From contig NZ_JAMYWY010000001.1 in NCBI RefSeq assembly GCF_024159265.1, positions 6,324,001-6,388,000 of the forward strand: DNA of 64,000 nt, written 5' to 3'. The translations under genes and the position numbers were made by a program. Numbering within the stretch: the stretch's first letter is position 1; each line of letters starts with the position of its first letter. Positions 55,089 to 63,526 of the stretch are shown here, in pieces. The notes below the pieces were generated by a model that saw only the letters and a program-made list of their open reading frames with translations, was not told the DNA's origin and did no database searches. Origin of the DNA: Paenibacillus sp. 1781tsa1 (lineage in GTDB: Bacteria; Bacillota; Bacilli; Paenibacillales; Paenibacillaceae).

Positions 55089-56603
55089 TTAGACAGAGAC
55101 AGCAAAGCTCTTTCTGAACTTCTCGATTGCACCTTTCAGTGCATTTTCGTTGTCTGCAGTCAATTCTTTAGTATCACGGATGGATGCAAGAATCTCCGGA
55201 TGGCTGCTCTCCATGAACGCGAGGAACTCACGCTCGAAACGAGTAACATCACCTGTTGGAATCTCATCCAGGAATCCTTTAACTGCAGTGTACAAGCTTA
55301 CAACCTGTTGTTCTACAGGCAGAGGCTGGTTAACACCTTGCTTCAGGATTTCCATCATACGCGCACCACGATTCAGGCGGGCCTGAGTCGCTTTATCCAG
55401 ATCGGAACCGAACTGGGAGAACGCTTGAAGCTCACGATATTGAGCGAGGTCGAGACGCAGGGAACCTGCAACCTTTTTCATCGCTTTGATCTGAGCAGAA
55501 CCACCGACACGGGATACGGAAATACCTACGTTGATCGCCGGGCGTTGTCCAGCATTGAACAAGTCAGCTTCCAGGAAGATTTGTCCGTCCGTGATGGAGA
55601 TTACGTTCGTTGGGATGTATGCAGATACGTCGGAAGCCTGTGTTTCAATGAACGGCAGTGCGGTTAAAGAACCACCACCAAGTTCATCATTCAGCTTCGC
55701 AGCACGCTCCAGCAAACGGGAGTGCAGGTAGAAGACGTCACCCGGATATGCCTCACGGCCCGGTGGACGACGAAGCAACAAGGAAAGTTCACGGTATGCA
55801 GAGGCTTGTTTAGTCAAGTCATCATAGATAACCAGAACGTGCTCGCCTTTGTACATGAAGTACTCACCCATCGAACAACCGGAATACGGTGCGATGTACA
55901 AGAGTGGTGATGGATCGGAAGCTGCTGCAGTTACAACGATTGTGTACTCCATTGCGCCTTTACGACGAAGAGTTTCCACAACTTGAGCAACCGTAGACTG
56001 TTTCTGACCAATAGCCACATAGATACACTTCATGCCGCTACCTTTTTGGTTCAGGATCGCATCAATCGCGATGGATGTTTTACCTGTTTGACGGTCACCG
56101 ATGATCAACTCACGTTGTCCACGACCGATTGGAACCATGGCATCAATGGCTTTGATCCCTGTTTGCATCGGCTCATGAACCGATTTACGATCCATTACGC
56201 CTGGTGCTTTACCTTCAACCGGACGGAATTCCGTTGTAGCGATTGGCCCTTTGCCATCCACTGGAATACCGAGCGGGTTCACAACGCGTCCAATCAATGC
56301 TTCGCCTACAGGCACTTGCATGATTTGGCCCGTACGTTTCACTTGGTCACCTTCACGAATATCGTAGTAAGGTCCCAGGATAACGACACCGACATTGCTT
56401 TCTTCCACGTTCATGGCGAGTCCCATAACACCGCTTGGGAATTCAACCAACTCGTTGGACATGACGTTCTCAAGTCCGTAAACACGAGCGATACCATCAC
56501 CAACCTCGATTACCGTTCCGACTTCGACTACATCGATATCGGTCTTGTATTGTTCGATTTGGCTCTTAATTAATGTACTGATTTCTTCTGGTTTGATACT
56601 CAA
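55089..56603 (-). CDS. atpA: ATP synthase alpha subunit
   Basis: 504 residues. Regulatory nucleotide-binding subunit of F1. Walker A GDRQTGKTSIAIDAIL near 169-184, signature PAINVGISVSRVGGSAQ, and the Q-loop arginine finger region in the same segment. ATG start in SIKPEEISTLIKSQIEQYKTD. 16 bases after atpH stops. Confidence 0.98.
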   Translation of the reverse strand: MSIKPEEISTLIKSQIEQYKTDIDVVEVGTVIEVGDGIARVYGLENVMSNELVEFPSGVMGLAMNVEESNVGVVILGPYYDIREGDQVKRTGQIMQVPVGEALIGRVVNPLGIPVDGKGPIATTEFRPVEGKAPGVMDRKSVHEPMQTGIKAIDAMVPIGRGQRELIIGDRQTGKTSIAIDAILNQKGSGMKCIYVAIGQKQSTVAQVVETLRRKGAMEYTIVVTAAASDPSPLLYIAPYSGCSMGEYFMYKGEHVLVIYDDLTKQASAYRELSLLLRRPPGREAYPGDVFYLHSRLLERAAKLNDELGGGSLTALPFIETQASDVSAYIPTNVISITDGQIFLEADLFNAGQRPAINVGISVSRVGGSAQIKAMKKVAGSLRLDLAQYRELQAFSQFGSDLDKATQARLNRGARMMEILKQGVNQPLPVEQQVVSLYTAVKGFLDEIPTGDVTRFEREFLAFMESSHPEILASIRDTKELTADNENALKGAIEKFRKSFAVSV

Positions 56604-56619
56604 GTGTCCTCACCCCAAT

Positions 56620-57168
56620 CTACTGTACTCGTCTGTTAAAAGACTGCTCAAGACGTTCGAGCTTGCCAGCCAAGCTGCCGTCATAGATCGTATCGCCAAT
56701 GGCGACTTTCAATCCGCCCAGCAGAGTCGGATCAACAATGTTCTCGATACGAATCTTTTTATTCACACGGCCACCGAATTCACGGGCTACCGCTTCTTTT
56801 TCTTCATCATTCAACGCATAAGTCGAGTAGACACGTGCATCAGCGATGCCCAGCGACTCACCTTGGATCTTCCGATAATCATTCAACAAGTCTCCCAGCA
56901 ATTCAACGCGTCCGCGTTCAATCAACAACAAGACTGTGCGAAGGACTGATTCGGATACCTTGCCATCAAGACTTGAGTGAATCACGTTCTGTTTGGCTTC
57001 ATCAGAAATATTAGGGGATACGATAAATTTCTCGATATCTGCATCTCCGGTCAATGCACTGACTACTGCAACCAGTTCCTGTTCAACCTCAAGCACCTGC
57101 TGTTGCTGAAGAGCAACTTCGAACAATGCTTTCGCATAACGCTTGGCAACAATCGTATCGCGGCTCAT
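56620..57168 (-). CDS. atpH: ATP synthase delta subunit
   Basis: 182 residues. OSCP-like stator subunit connecting F1 to the peripheral stalk. N-terminal six-helix domain IVAKRYAKALFEVALQQQQVLEVEQELVAV and the C-terminal motif IENIVDPTLLGGLKVAIGDTIYDGSLAGKLERL. Its ATG overlaps the atpF stop by four bases (ATGA), showing translational coupling. Confidence 0.96.
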   Translation of the reverse strand: MSRDTIVAKRYAKALFEVALQQQQVLEVEQELVAVVSALTGDADIEKFIVSPNISDEAKQNVIHSSLDGKVSESVLRTVLLLIERGRVELLGDLLNDYRKIQGESLGIADARVYSTYALNDEEKEAVAREFGGRVNKKIRIENIVDPTLLGGLKVAIGDTIYDGSLAGKLERLEQSFNRRVQ

Positions 57169-57653
57169 TGTCGGCCTCCTACCTCATTGAGGTATTGGTT
57201 CACAAGCTCTTCTTGTGCAGGACCGTTCTCAACTTCTTTTTTAATCAACTTGGATGCAATCTGAACGGAAGCTGTACCCAGTTCGCTGCGAAGTGCTGCG
57301 ACTGCTTTGTTCTTCTCGCTCTCGATTTCGCGTACTGCATCGTCTTTGAGACGATTAGCTTCAGCTTTTGCATCAGCCAAAATCGATTCAGCTTGTTTGC
57401 CACCCGTTTGTTTGGACTGTTCAATGATGTCGTAAGCATCTTGACGTGCTTGCTCAAGAGCTTGTTTTTGTTCCTCCACATAGGCAATGGCCTGTTCCCG
57501 AGTCTGTGCAGCCTCATTCATCTGCGTCATCACGAGTTCACGACGTTTTTCCATAATGGAGAACAAAGGCCCGAAGGCATAACGGCTAAGCAGCCAGTAT
57601 AAAATTGCAAATGCAACAATCGCAAGAAGCGTATTTTCCCATATGAAACTCAA
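57165..57653 (-). CDS. atpF: ATP synthase subunit b
   Basis: 162 residues from a TTG at 57653 (MSFIWENTLLAIVAFAILYWLL), 8 bases after AAGGAG; the ATG at 57692 has no ribosome site and would add 13 odd residues. One N-terminal membrane helix, then a long amphipathic coiled coil (RRELVMTQMNEAAQTREQAIAYVEEQKQALEQARQ...). Peripheral stalk subunit of Fo. Overlaps atpH by four bases. Confidence 0.95.
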   Translation of the reverse strand: MSFIWENTLLAIVAFAILYWLLSRYAFGPLFSIMEKRRELVMTQMNEAAQTREQAIAYVEEQKQALEQARQDAYDIIEQSKQTGGKQAESILADAKAEANRLKDDAVREIESEKNKAVAALRSELGTASVQIASKLIKKEVENGPAQEELVNQYLNEVGGRQ

Positions 57654-57766
57654 TCTGTTCACTCCTTCCTGGAGGTATCCTTGAAACGTCATCCGTTAGA
57701 ACGGACATTACCTAAAAAGAAGGCGCGGATGGCTATGGCCTTCCCCGCCAAACCTTTAAAATTTAA

Positions 57767-57991
57767 TTAAGCCATACCGTAGAACATGAACGCGAGTACC
57801 ACACCGATGATCGGCAATACCTCGATCAAACCTACACCGATAAACATTGTTGTTTGAAGAGTGGATTTTGCTTCCGGTTGACGGGCAATACCTTCCACCG
57901 TTTTGCTGATTACCATACCGTTACCAATACCTGCGCCAAACGCGCCCAGTCCTGCAACAATTGCTGCTGCGATTAATGCCATTGCTCCCAT
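57767..57991 (-). CDS. atpE: ATP synthase subunit c
   Basis: 74 residues, two hydrophobic helices. Ring-forming proton carrier; the ion-binding Glu is in VGLIEVLPIIGVVLAF. The loop RQPEAK is standard. The usual sodium-ring Ser after the Glu is absent, so it is probably proton-coupled. The ribosome site AGGAGG is strong, as expected for a subunit needed in excess. Confidence 0.97.
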   Translation of the reverse strand: MGAMALIAAAIVAGLGAFGAGIGNGMVISKTVEGIARQPEAKSTLQTTMFIGVGLIEVLPIIGVVLAFMFYGMA

Positions 57992-58069
57992 TTGTATATC
58001 CTCCTTAAAATGATAAATCGAATTTTTTATTGTTCAGCCTGATGAAGAAATCTTCGTAGGGCTTGAAAC

Positions 58070-58888
58070 TTAATGCTCGTCGTGCGTCTCGATGCTCTGT
58101 GAAATGTACACCATCATCAAGATAACAAACACAAATGCCTGGATCGCGCCGATAAAGATACTGAATCCTTGCCACACCATGAGTAGCGGAATTGCTGCAA
58201 TAGCACCAAACACTTTGAATGTGGTCAGTTTCAGGATCGTTGCGATCAGTACCTCACCCGCGAAGATATTCGCGAATAGACGCATACCGTGTGTCAACAG
58301 CTTGGATGCCGTCTCAATCAAGTTGATTGGCAAGAACAAGGCGAATGGCTTAAGGTAATGCTGGAGATACCCTTTTGTGTTGCGGAACAATCCTAGTCCA
58401 TGAGATACAAGGAACGCTACGAGAGCAAGTCCCATCGTCACAGACAAGTCGGCTGTCGGTGATTTCCACCAAGCCAGTTCAACGTGTGGGTGTGCTTCAG
58501 GGTCCTTGGCATGCGCTTCTTCAAACGCCTCCACCGCTGTAACAATCGGCTTACCGAATACCTGTGCCTGATTAACATCTGTTACCTCAGATACAGCCAC
58601 GAGCGGAAGGCCGAGCATATTCCCTACAAAAATGAACATAATCATGGAAAGAGCGAGAGAGATAAAATGTTTACCTTTCTTCATATCCATTGTGCTGGAA
58701 ATCAGATTGCGGACGAATTCTACTGCCCACTCCATAAAATTTTGCAGCTTGCCGGGATTTTCAACGGATAATCTCCGTGTTGCCAGTACAGCAAAAATAA
58801 AAACAATTGCACCTGTAACTACCAGCATCAACAGAACAGATAGATCCAGTCGAAATCCGCCAAGCATAATAATTGGAGCTTCATGCAT
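58070..58888 (-). CDS. atpB: ATP synthase subunit a
   Basis: 272 residues, five or six membrane helices. Forms the proton channel of Fo; the essential Arg lies in HGMRLFANIFAGEVLIATILKL and the partner polar helix is AIQAFVFVILMMVYISQSIE. An extended, charged loop of about 45 residues (VSEVTDVNQAQVFGKPIVTAVEAFEEAHAKDPEA) follows the second helix and is longer than in E. coli. ATG start at 58888. Confidence 0.96.
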   Translation of the reverse strand: MHEAPIIMLGGFRLDLSVLLMLVVTGAIVFIFAVLATRRLSVENPGKLQNFMEWAVEFVRNLISSTMDMKKGKHFISLALSMIMFIFVGNMLGLPLVAVSEVTDVNQAQVFGKPIVTAVEAFEEAHAKDPEAHPHVELAWWKSPTADLSVTMGLALVAFLVSHGLGLFRNTKGYLQHYLKPFALFLPINLIETASKLLTHGMRLFANIFAGEVLIATILKLTTFKVFGAIAAIPLLMVWQGFSIFIGAIQAFVFVILMMVYISQSIETHDEH

Positions 58889-58933
58889 ATTTTTCTCACC
58901 CCTTTCTCGACTTGAAAGCTGCAGCCCTTAACA

Positions 58934-59311
58934 TCACTCTGCTCTGCGGGAATGGACAATCCCTATAATCAGTAAGGAAAATTGTGCAATGACGAGACCG
59001 CCTGCAACCGCATATGTATTGAAGTACTGCGGAAAGCGCATCGATATGAATATACCGAGCACAGCGAGTGCCGCTCTTGTCAAAAATCCCAGGTTCACAC
59101 GCTTCAAGTTACCTTCTGCCGCATCATCAGACATTTTCCTTACTTTGTAGCCCAAGTAAAATGCATTGATCCAGCTAATTCCTGTACCCAGGGCTAGTCC
59201 CAAAGCAATTGTCTCCACACGTGGCATAAAGGCCGCTGCGAGAAAACAAATCATAAGAAAGTACATGATGAAAACAGTCATCGATCTGCGGTATCTGGTT
59301 AGTTCACTCAT
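58934..59311 (-). CDS. atpI: ATP synthase subunit I
   Basis: 125 residues with four predicted helices (TVFIMYFLMICFLAAAFMP, ETIALGLALGTGISWINAFYLGYKV, AALAVLGIFISMRFPQY, TYAVAGGLVIAQFSLLIIGIV). AtpI helps assemble the c-ring. The ATG overlaps the end of atpZ by 8 bases (ATGAGTGA), so coupled translation is likely. Confidence 0.9.
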   Translation of the reverse strand: MSELTRYRRSMTVFIMYFLMICFLAAAFMPRVETIALGLALGTGISWINAFYLGYKVRKMSDDAAEGNLKRVNLGFLTRAALAVLGIFISMRFPQYFNTYAVAGGLVIAQFSLLIIGIVHSRRAE

Positions 59312-59558
59312 CACTTTCCCCCATGAATTTTTTCGCGATAAAGTAGATGCTTACACCGCCTGCCGCAAGAAAAAAGAGAACGCTTACGGCGATCCATATT
59401 CCGTTACCTCCGATGGTCTTGTCCAACCAGGAGCCAGCGTAATATCCGGCAACAGCGAGAATGGCAATCTCGATCCCAAAAGCTGTCACGAGCCCCATCG
59501 CTTTCCATACATTATCGTCATGGTTACGGGATGAATTTGGTTTGTTCGAATCGGCCAT
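59304..59558 (-). CDS. atpZ: AtpZ-like F1Fo accessory membrane protein
   Basis: 84 residues from the ATG at 59558 (MADSNKPNSSRNHDDNVWKAMGL), 8 bases after AAGGGTGG. Two membrane helices, GLVTAFGIEIAILAVAGYYAGSWLDK and GIWIAVSVLFFLAAGGVSIYFIAKKF, with the GxxxG-Y...D.....G pattern of the AtpZ/AtpI family. It is the first gene of the ATP synthase operon and is thought to help assemble or magnesium-load the complex in other bacteria. Confidence 0.85.
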   Translation of the reverse strand: MADSNKPNSSRNHDDNVWKAMGLVTAFGIEIAILAVAGYYAGSWLDKTIGGNGIWIAVSVLFFLAAGGVSIYFIAKKFMGESDE

Positions 59559-59587
59559 TTTCCACGCCACCCTTGCAATCCCAGTTA

Positions 59588-59617
59588 ATTTTACTGAATG
59601 ATGAGAGCCTTTGTCAA
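59588..59617 (-). promoter_or_regulatory. Promoter of the ATP synthase operon
   Basis: Minus strand perfect TTGACA (59612-59617), 18-base spacer, TAAAAT (59588-59593); start near 59581, about 23 bases before the atpZ ATG. Upstream is the perfect dyad TACAGTTTAACTGTA (59694-59708), which may be an operator or the end of mnaA. Confidence 0.65.
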
Positions 59618-59744
59618 TTGAATGATTTTAGCGTTTTAAAGGGGAAAACGACGGGAATACAGACCCTCAAAGCCCATAAACCCGCGTAAACCGTACAGTT
59701 TAACTGTATGCTATGCCCTTTATAAATCCGTCAGAAAAATTGTA

Positions 59745-60902
59745 TTATTTTTTGAATTTTCTGTGAAATGATTCCGGACGCTCACTATTTACACCAAAAT
59801 GGTGCAGAATCGCATTGACAATTCTTTCCGAAGCATGTCCATCACCGTATGGATTAGCAGCCTGGCTCATGCTTGCATACAGGGTTTTGTCTGTAAGCAG
59901 AGCTTTGGTCCGTTCATACACACGTTCCTCTTCGGTACCTACCAGTTCCAACGTTCCAGCTTCAATACCTTCCGGGCGCTCTGTCGTATCGCGCAATACG
60001 AGCACAGGCACACCAAACGAAGGTGCTTCTTCCTGCAAACCGCCTGAATCGGTCAAAATCAAGTGAGTGTGCGGGTAAAAGTTATGCAAATCCACCACGT
60101 CTAGCGGATCAATTAATTGAATACGGGGATGATTCCCCAAAATCGCGTGAGCCGGCTCCTTCACAGCAGGACTTGGATGCACCGGGTACACGATGGCAAT
60201 ATCTTCGAATTCGTCGGCAATCCGTTTGACGGCCTGGAAAATGTTGCGGTGAGGCTCGCCTTGAGATTCACGGCGATGAGCTGTCATCAGCACAAGGCGT
60301 TTGCCTTGGGCCCAATCAAGTACCGGGTGTGTGTAGTCCTCCCGTACTGTATATTGAAACACATCTGTTACCGTGTTGCCTGTGACGTACGTACTAGACT
60401 CCGATTTATTTTCTTTGGCAAGATTGGAAGAAGACCAATCCGTAGGCGCAAAGTGTAGATCAGCCAGTACTCCCGTCAGCTGACGGTTCATCTCTTCGGG
60501 ATATGGAGACAGCTTGTTCCACGTCCGCAGCCCCGCTTCTACATGCCCTACCTGAATCTGTTGCAGGAATGCTGCATAGCTCGCTACAAAGGTAGTTAAT
60601 GTATCTCCGTGAACCAGTACAATATCAGGTTTGGCTTCAGCTAACACCGGCTCCAAACCACCGAGAACACGAATTGTAATCTCATTCAATGTCTGGCGGT
60701 CTTTCATTACATCCAGATCATAATCGGGATGAATGTCGAAAACTTCAAGTACCTGATCCAACATCTGGCGATGCTGCGCAGTTACGCAAACAATAGATTC
60801 AATAGACTCAGGGTGTTTTTGCAATTCTAAAATAAGCGGAGCCATCTTGATGGCTTCTGGACGCACCCCGAAGATCGTCATGACTTTAATTTTCTTGGAC
60901 AT
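59745..60902 (-). CDS. mnaA: UDP-N-acetylglucosamine 2-epimerase
   Basis: 385 residues. Converts UDP-GlcNAc to UDP-ManNAc for wall polymers. GVRPEAIKMAPLILEL at the start, VLVHGDTLTTFVASYAAFLQQIQVGHVEAGLRTWNK (catalytic Asp and His/Glu region, about 95-130), MTAHRRES (about 210), and LTDSGGLQEEAPSFGVPVLVLRDTTERPEG (about 290). ATG behind AAAAGGGG. It follows upp after 50 bp. It could supply the ManNAc that tagA uses, 25 kb away. Confidence 0.95.
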   Translation of the reverse strand: MSKKIKVMTIFGVRPEAIKMAPLILELQKHPESIESIVCVTAQHRQMLDQVLEVFDIHPDYDLDVMKDRQTLNEITIRVLGGLEPVLAEAKPDIVLVHGDTLTTFVASYAAFLQQIQVGHVEAGLRTWNKLSPYPEEMNRQLTGVLADLHFAPTDWSSSNLAKENKSESSTYVTGNTVTDVFQYTVREDYTHPVLDWAQGKRLVLMTAHRRESQGEPHRNIFQAVKRIADEFEDIAIVYPVHPSPAVKEPAHAILGNHPRIQLIDPLDVVDLHNFYPHTHLILTDSGGLQEEAPSFGVPVLVLRDTTERPEGIEAGTLELVGTEEERVYERTKALLTDKTLYASMSQAANPYGDGHASERIVNAILHHFGVNSERPESFHRKFKK

Positions 60903-60952
60903 TCGAGCAAAGCCCCTTTTCTATAAGTTCCGATTACAAGCATGCGATATGC

Positions 60953-61582
60953 TTATTTAGTGCCGTATAGACGGTCTCCTGCATCTCCAAGCCCTGGAAC
61001 GATATAACCATGATCATCCAGACGGTCGTCCAATGCTGCTACATAGATATCCACATCGGGATGTGCATCCTGCACAGCTTTAACGCCTTCCGGTGCTGCA
61101 ACCAGGTTCATCATCTTGATTTGGGTACAGCCACGTTTTTTGAGCACGTCAATAGCTGCAATCGCCGAACCGCCAGTTGCAAGCATCGGATCAATTACGA
61201 TCAATTGACGCTCTGTCACGTCTGTAGGCAGTTTGGTGTAGTATTCTACCGGTTGCAGTGTTTCCGGGTCACGGAACAGACCAACATGTCCAACTTTTGC
61301 CGCTGGCAACAATTTCACAACGCCATCCAGCATTCCGAGTCCTGCACGCAGAATCGGCACCAGTCCGAGCATACGTCCAGAGATGACTTTACCTTGTGTT
61401 GCAGCTACAGGTGTCTGTACATCAATCGTTTCCAGTTCAACATCTCTTGTAATCTCATAAGCCATCAACGTTGCTACTTCATCCACCAATTCACGAAAAT
61501 CTTTCGTATTCGTACGCATGTCGCGTATAAACGTCAGTTTGTGTTGAATCAAAGGGTGATCACATATTACTAATTTTCCCAT
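60953..61582 (-). CDS. upp: Uracil phosphoribosyltransferase
   Basis: 209 residues. Salvages uracil with PRPP to UMP. N-terminal VICDHPLIQHKLTFIRDMRTNTKDFRELVDE, the PRPP loop VIDPMLATGGSAIAAIDVLKKRG (about 128-150), and C-terminal uracil-binding YIVPGLGDAGDRLYGTK. ATG behind GGAGGG. Usual Bacillales order glyA-upp-mnaA. Confidence 0.98.
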   Translation of the reverse strand: MGKLVICDHPLIQHKLTFIRDMRTNTKDFRELVDEVATLMAYEITRDVELETIDVQTPVAATQGKVISGRMLGLVPILRAGLGMLDGVVKLLPAAKVGHVGLFRDPETLQPVEYYTKLPTDVTERQLIVIDPMLATGGSAIAAIDVLKKRGCTQIKMMNLVAAPEGVKAVQDAHPDVDIYVAALDDRLDDHGYIVPGLGDAGDRLYGTK

Positions 61583-61735
61583 TAATTTTGTCCCTCCGGT
61601 AAGTTCTTCATGTTCAGCATTTCCAAATATACCTAGCCACCATTCATGGGCTCGATAAATCCTGTATATTATATCATCACCAACAACGAATTACACCATC
61701 AAAGGGCACCCAATCATTACAGAATACCGAATCCT

Positions 61736-61777
61736 ATAAAAAACAGGACCGGAAAATGATCCATCCGGTCCTGTTTT
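61736..61777 (-). terminator. Terminator downstream of glyA
   Basis: Minus strand stem AAAACAGGACCGG/CCGGTCCTGTTTT and a T-rich tail, about 230 bases after the glyA stop with palindromic repeat copy C between them. The interval 61583-61735 is the upp leader. Confidence 0.85.
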
Positions 61778-61836
61778 GCTCCTGCTGTTATGTCATTGAG
61801 ATAAGGAAAATGTTAAATACAATTGCACTCCGCCAC

Positions 61837-61942
61837 CAGAATGCTCCTTCGATCGCTGTTATTCCCTGATTTTTTTGATCTTCTATAAAAGGAGAAAATC
61901 AGGGGATAAAGGCGAGCGCTTCGCTTCTACGGCCTCATTCTG
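61837..61942. repeat. Dispersed palindromic repeat, copy C
   Basis: Core 61851-61927: GATCGCTGTTATtCCCTGATTTT pairs with AAAATCAGGGgATAA, then GGCGAGCGCTTCGCTTC. Outer arms CAGAATG (61837-61843) and CATTCTG (61936-61942) are perfect complements unique to this copy. Located between glyA and its terminator. Confidence 0.85.
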
Positions 61943-62007
61943 TCTGCTTCGTTATTTTGTATTCCATTTTAGAGAAACTCAAATACAAACACCATGAGCA
62001 AAGTTTT

Positions 62008-63255
62008 TTAGTATTTAAGGTCGGTATAGAGCGGGAATTGGTCTGTCAGTGCAGTCACTTCTGCACGGGCTTCATCCAGCTTCGCCGTATCTTTAGGATT
62101 TTTCAATGTTTTGGCAATGATCTTACCGATCGCTACCATCGCTTCTTCGTTCATCCCACGGGAAGTTGCAGCAGGTGTACCGATTCGAATACCACTCGTT
62201 ACAAACGGACTTGTAGGGTCGAATGGAATTGCATTTTTGTTCACGGTAATACCAATGGAATCAAGTACATGCTCAGCTTCTTTACCTGTGATGTTCACAC
62301 TGCGTGTGTCGATCAGCATCAAGTGGTTATCTGTACCACCGGATACGATGTTCAAGCCTTCAGCGATCAGTGTTTCAGCCAGAACCTGTGCGTTTTTCAC
62401 AACGTTCTGTGCATATGTTTTGAATTCTGGTTGCAAAGCTTCTCCGAATGCTACCGCTTTGGAAGCAATCACGTGCATCAGAGGGCCACCTTGGGAACCC
62501 GGGAATACCGCTTTATCAATCGCTGCTGCCCACGCTTTGCGGCACAGAATCATACCACCACGAGGTCCACGCAGCGTTTTGTGTGTTGTTGTTGTTACGA
62601 AATGCGCATGTGGAACCGGGTTTGGATGCAGACCAGCAGCAACGAGTCCCGCGATGTGAGCCATATCCACCATGAACAAAGCACCTACATCATTGGCGAT
62701 GGAAGCCAGCTTTTCAAAATCAATGGTACGCGGATATGCACTTGCACCTGCAACGATCAGACGAGGGCGGTGTTTGAAAGCCGCTTTGCGTACTTCATCA
62801 TAATCAATCAGGAATGTATCTTCCTGTACGCCGTATGCTACAAAGTTGTACAGCAAACCGGAAGCATTAACCGGGCTACCGTGCGTGAGGTGTCCACCAT
62901 GGGCAAGGTTCATACCAAGTACAGTATCACCAGGTTTCAACGCTGCAAGATATACTGCCATGTTCGCTTGTGCTCCGGAGTGAGGTTGAACATTCACGTG
63001 TTCTGCTCCGAACAATTCTTTGGCACGATCACGCGCAATGTCTTCAACAACGTCCACATGCTCACAACCACCATAGTAACGTTTGCCTGGATATCCTTCA
63101 GCGTACTTATTGGTCAGAACAGATCCCAATGCTTCGATTACTGCTTCACTTACAATGTTTTCGGATGCAATCAGTTCGATGTTGTTCTGTTGACGTTTCA
63201 GTTCAAGATTCATCGCTTCCAGTACTGCCGGGTCATTCTTGCGCAATTGTTCCAT
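62008..63255 (-). CDS. glyA: Serine hydroxymethyltransferase
   Basis: 415 residues. PLP enzyme converting serine and tetrahydrofolate to glycine and methylene-tetrahydrofolate. N-terminal IELIASENIVSEAV, LTNKYAEGYPGKRYYGGCEHVDVVE, the PLP lysine in VVTTTTHKTLRGPRGG (about residue 227), and SGIRIGTPAATSRGM near the end. ATG behind GGGAGG. Flanked on both sides by palindromic repeat copies. Confidence 0.98.
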   Translation of the reverse strand: MEQLRKNDPAVLEAMNLELKRQQNNIELIASENIVSEAVIEALGSVLTNKYAEGYPGKRYYGGCEHVDVVEDIARDRAKELFGAEHVNVQPHSGAQANMAVYLAALKPGDTVLGMNLAHGGHLTHGSPVNASGLLYNFVAYGVQEDTFLIDYDEVRKAAFKHRPRLIVAGASAYPRTIDFEKLASIANDVGALFMVDMAHIAGLVAAGLHPNPVPHAHFVTTTTHKTLRGPRGGMILCRKAWAAAIDKAVFPGSQGGPLMHVIASKAVAFGEALQPEFKTYAQNVVKNAQVLAETLIAEGLNIVSGGTDNHLMLIDTRSVNITGKEAEHVLDSIGITVNKNAIPFDPTSPFVTSGIRIGTPAATSRGMNEEAMVAIGKIIAKTLKNPKDTAKLDEARAEVTALTDQFPLYTDLKY

Positions 63256-63326
63256 GATTAAATTCCTCCCAGGTATAAGTGAAGTTATAAAGCGAAACTA
63301 CAGTGGTTACATTCCTGACTTCGATT

Positions 63327-63474
63327 GCATCACCATCTTCCGATCGCTGTTATCCCCGGATTTTTCTGAACTCACTTATAATAAGGGGAAAATCCGGGGA
63401 TAGCGTATGCTTCCGATGTAGCTTTCCTTCGGAAAGCTTTCAGGCGAACGCTTCGCTTCTTCAGATTGGTGTTG
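63327..63474. repeat. Dispersed palindromic repeat, copy D
   Basis: Core 63342-63459: GATCGCTGTTATCCCCGGATTTT pairs with AAAATCCGGGGATA, followed by the extra stem CTTCCGATGTAGCTTTCCTTCGGAAAG and then GGCGAACGCTTCGCTTC. Outer flanks GCATCACCATCT and AGATTGGTGTTGC are nearly complementary. Fills the gap between ywlG and glyA. Confidence 0.85.
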
Positions 63475-63526
63475 CACTCTCCGTTTTCGTGTAAAGTATA
63501 ATTTAGCTTTATATTGGTTGAAGATA

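Noticed and set aside
61957..63261. 434-codon plus-strand frame opposite glyA
   Set aside because: Fully overlaps the conserved glyA in the complementary frame; Cys/His/Arg-rich composition typical of antisense frames.
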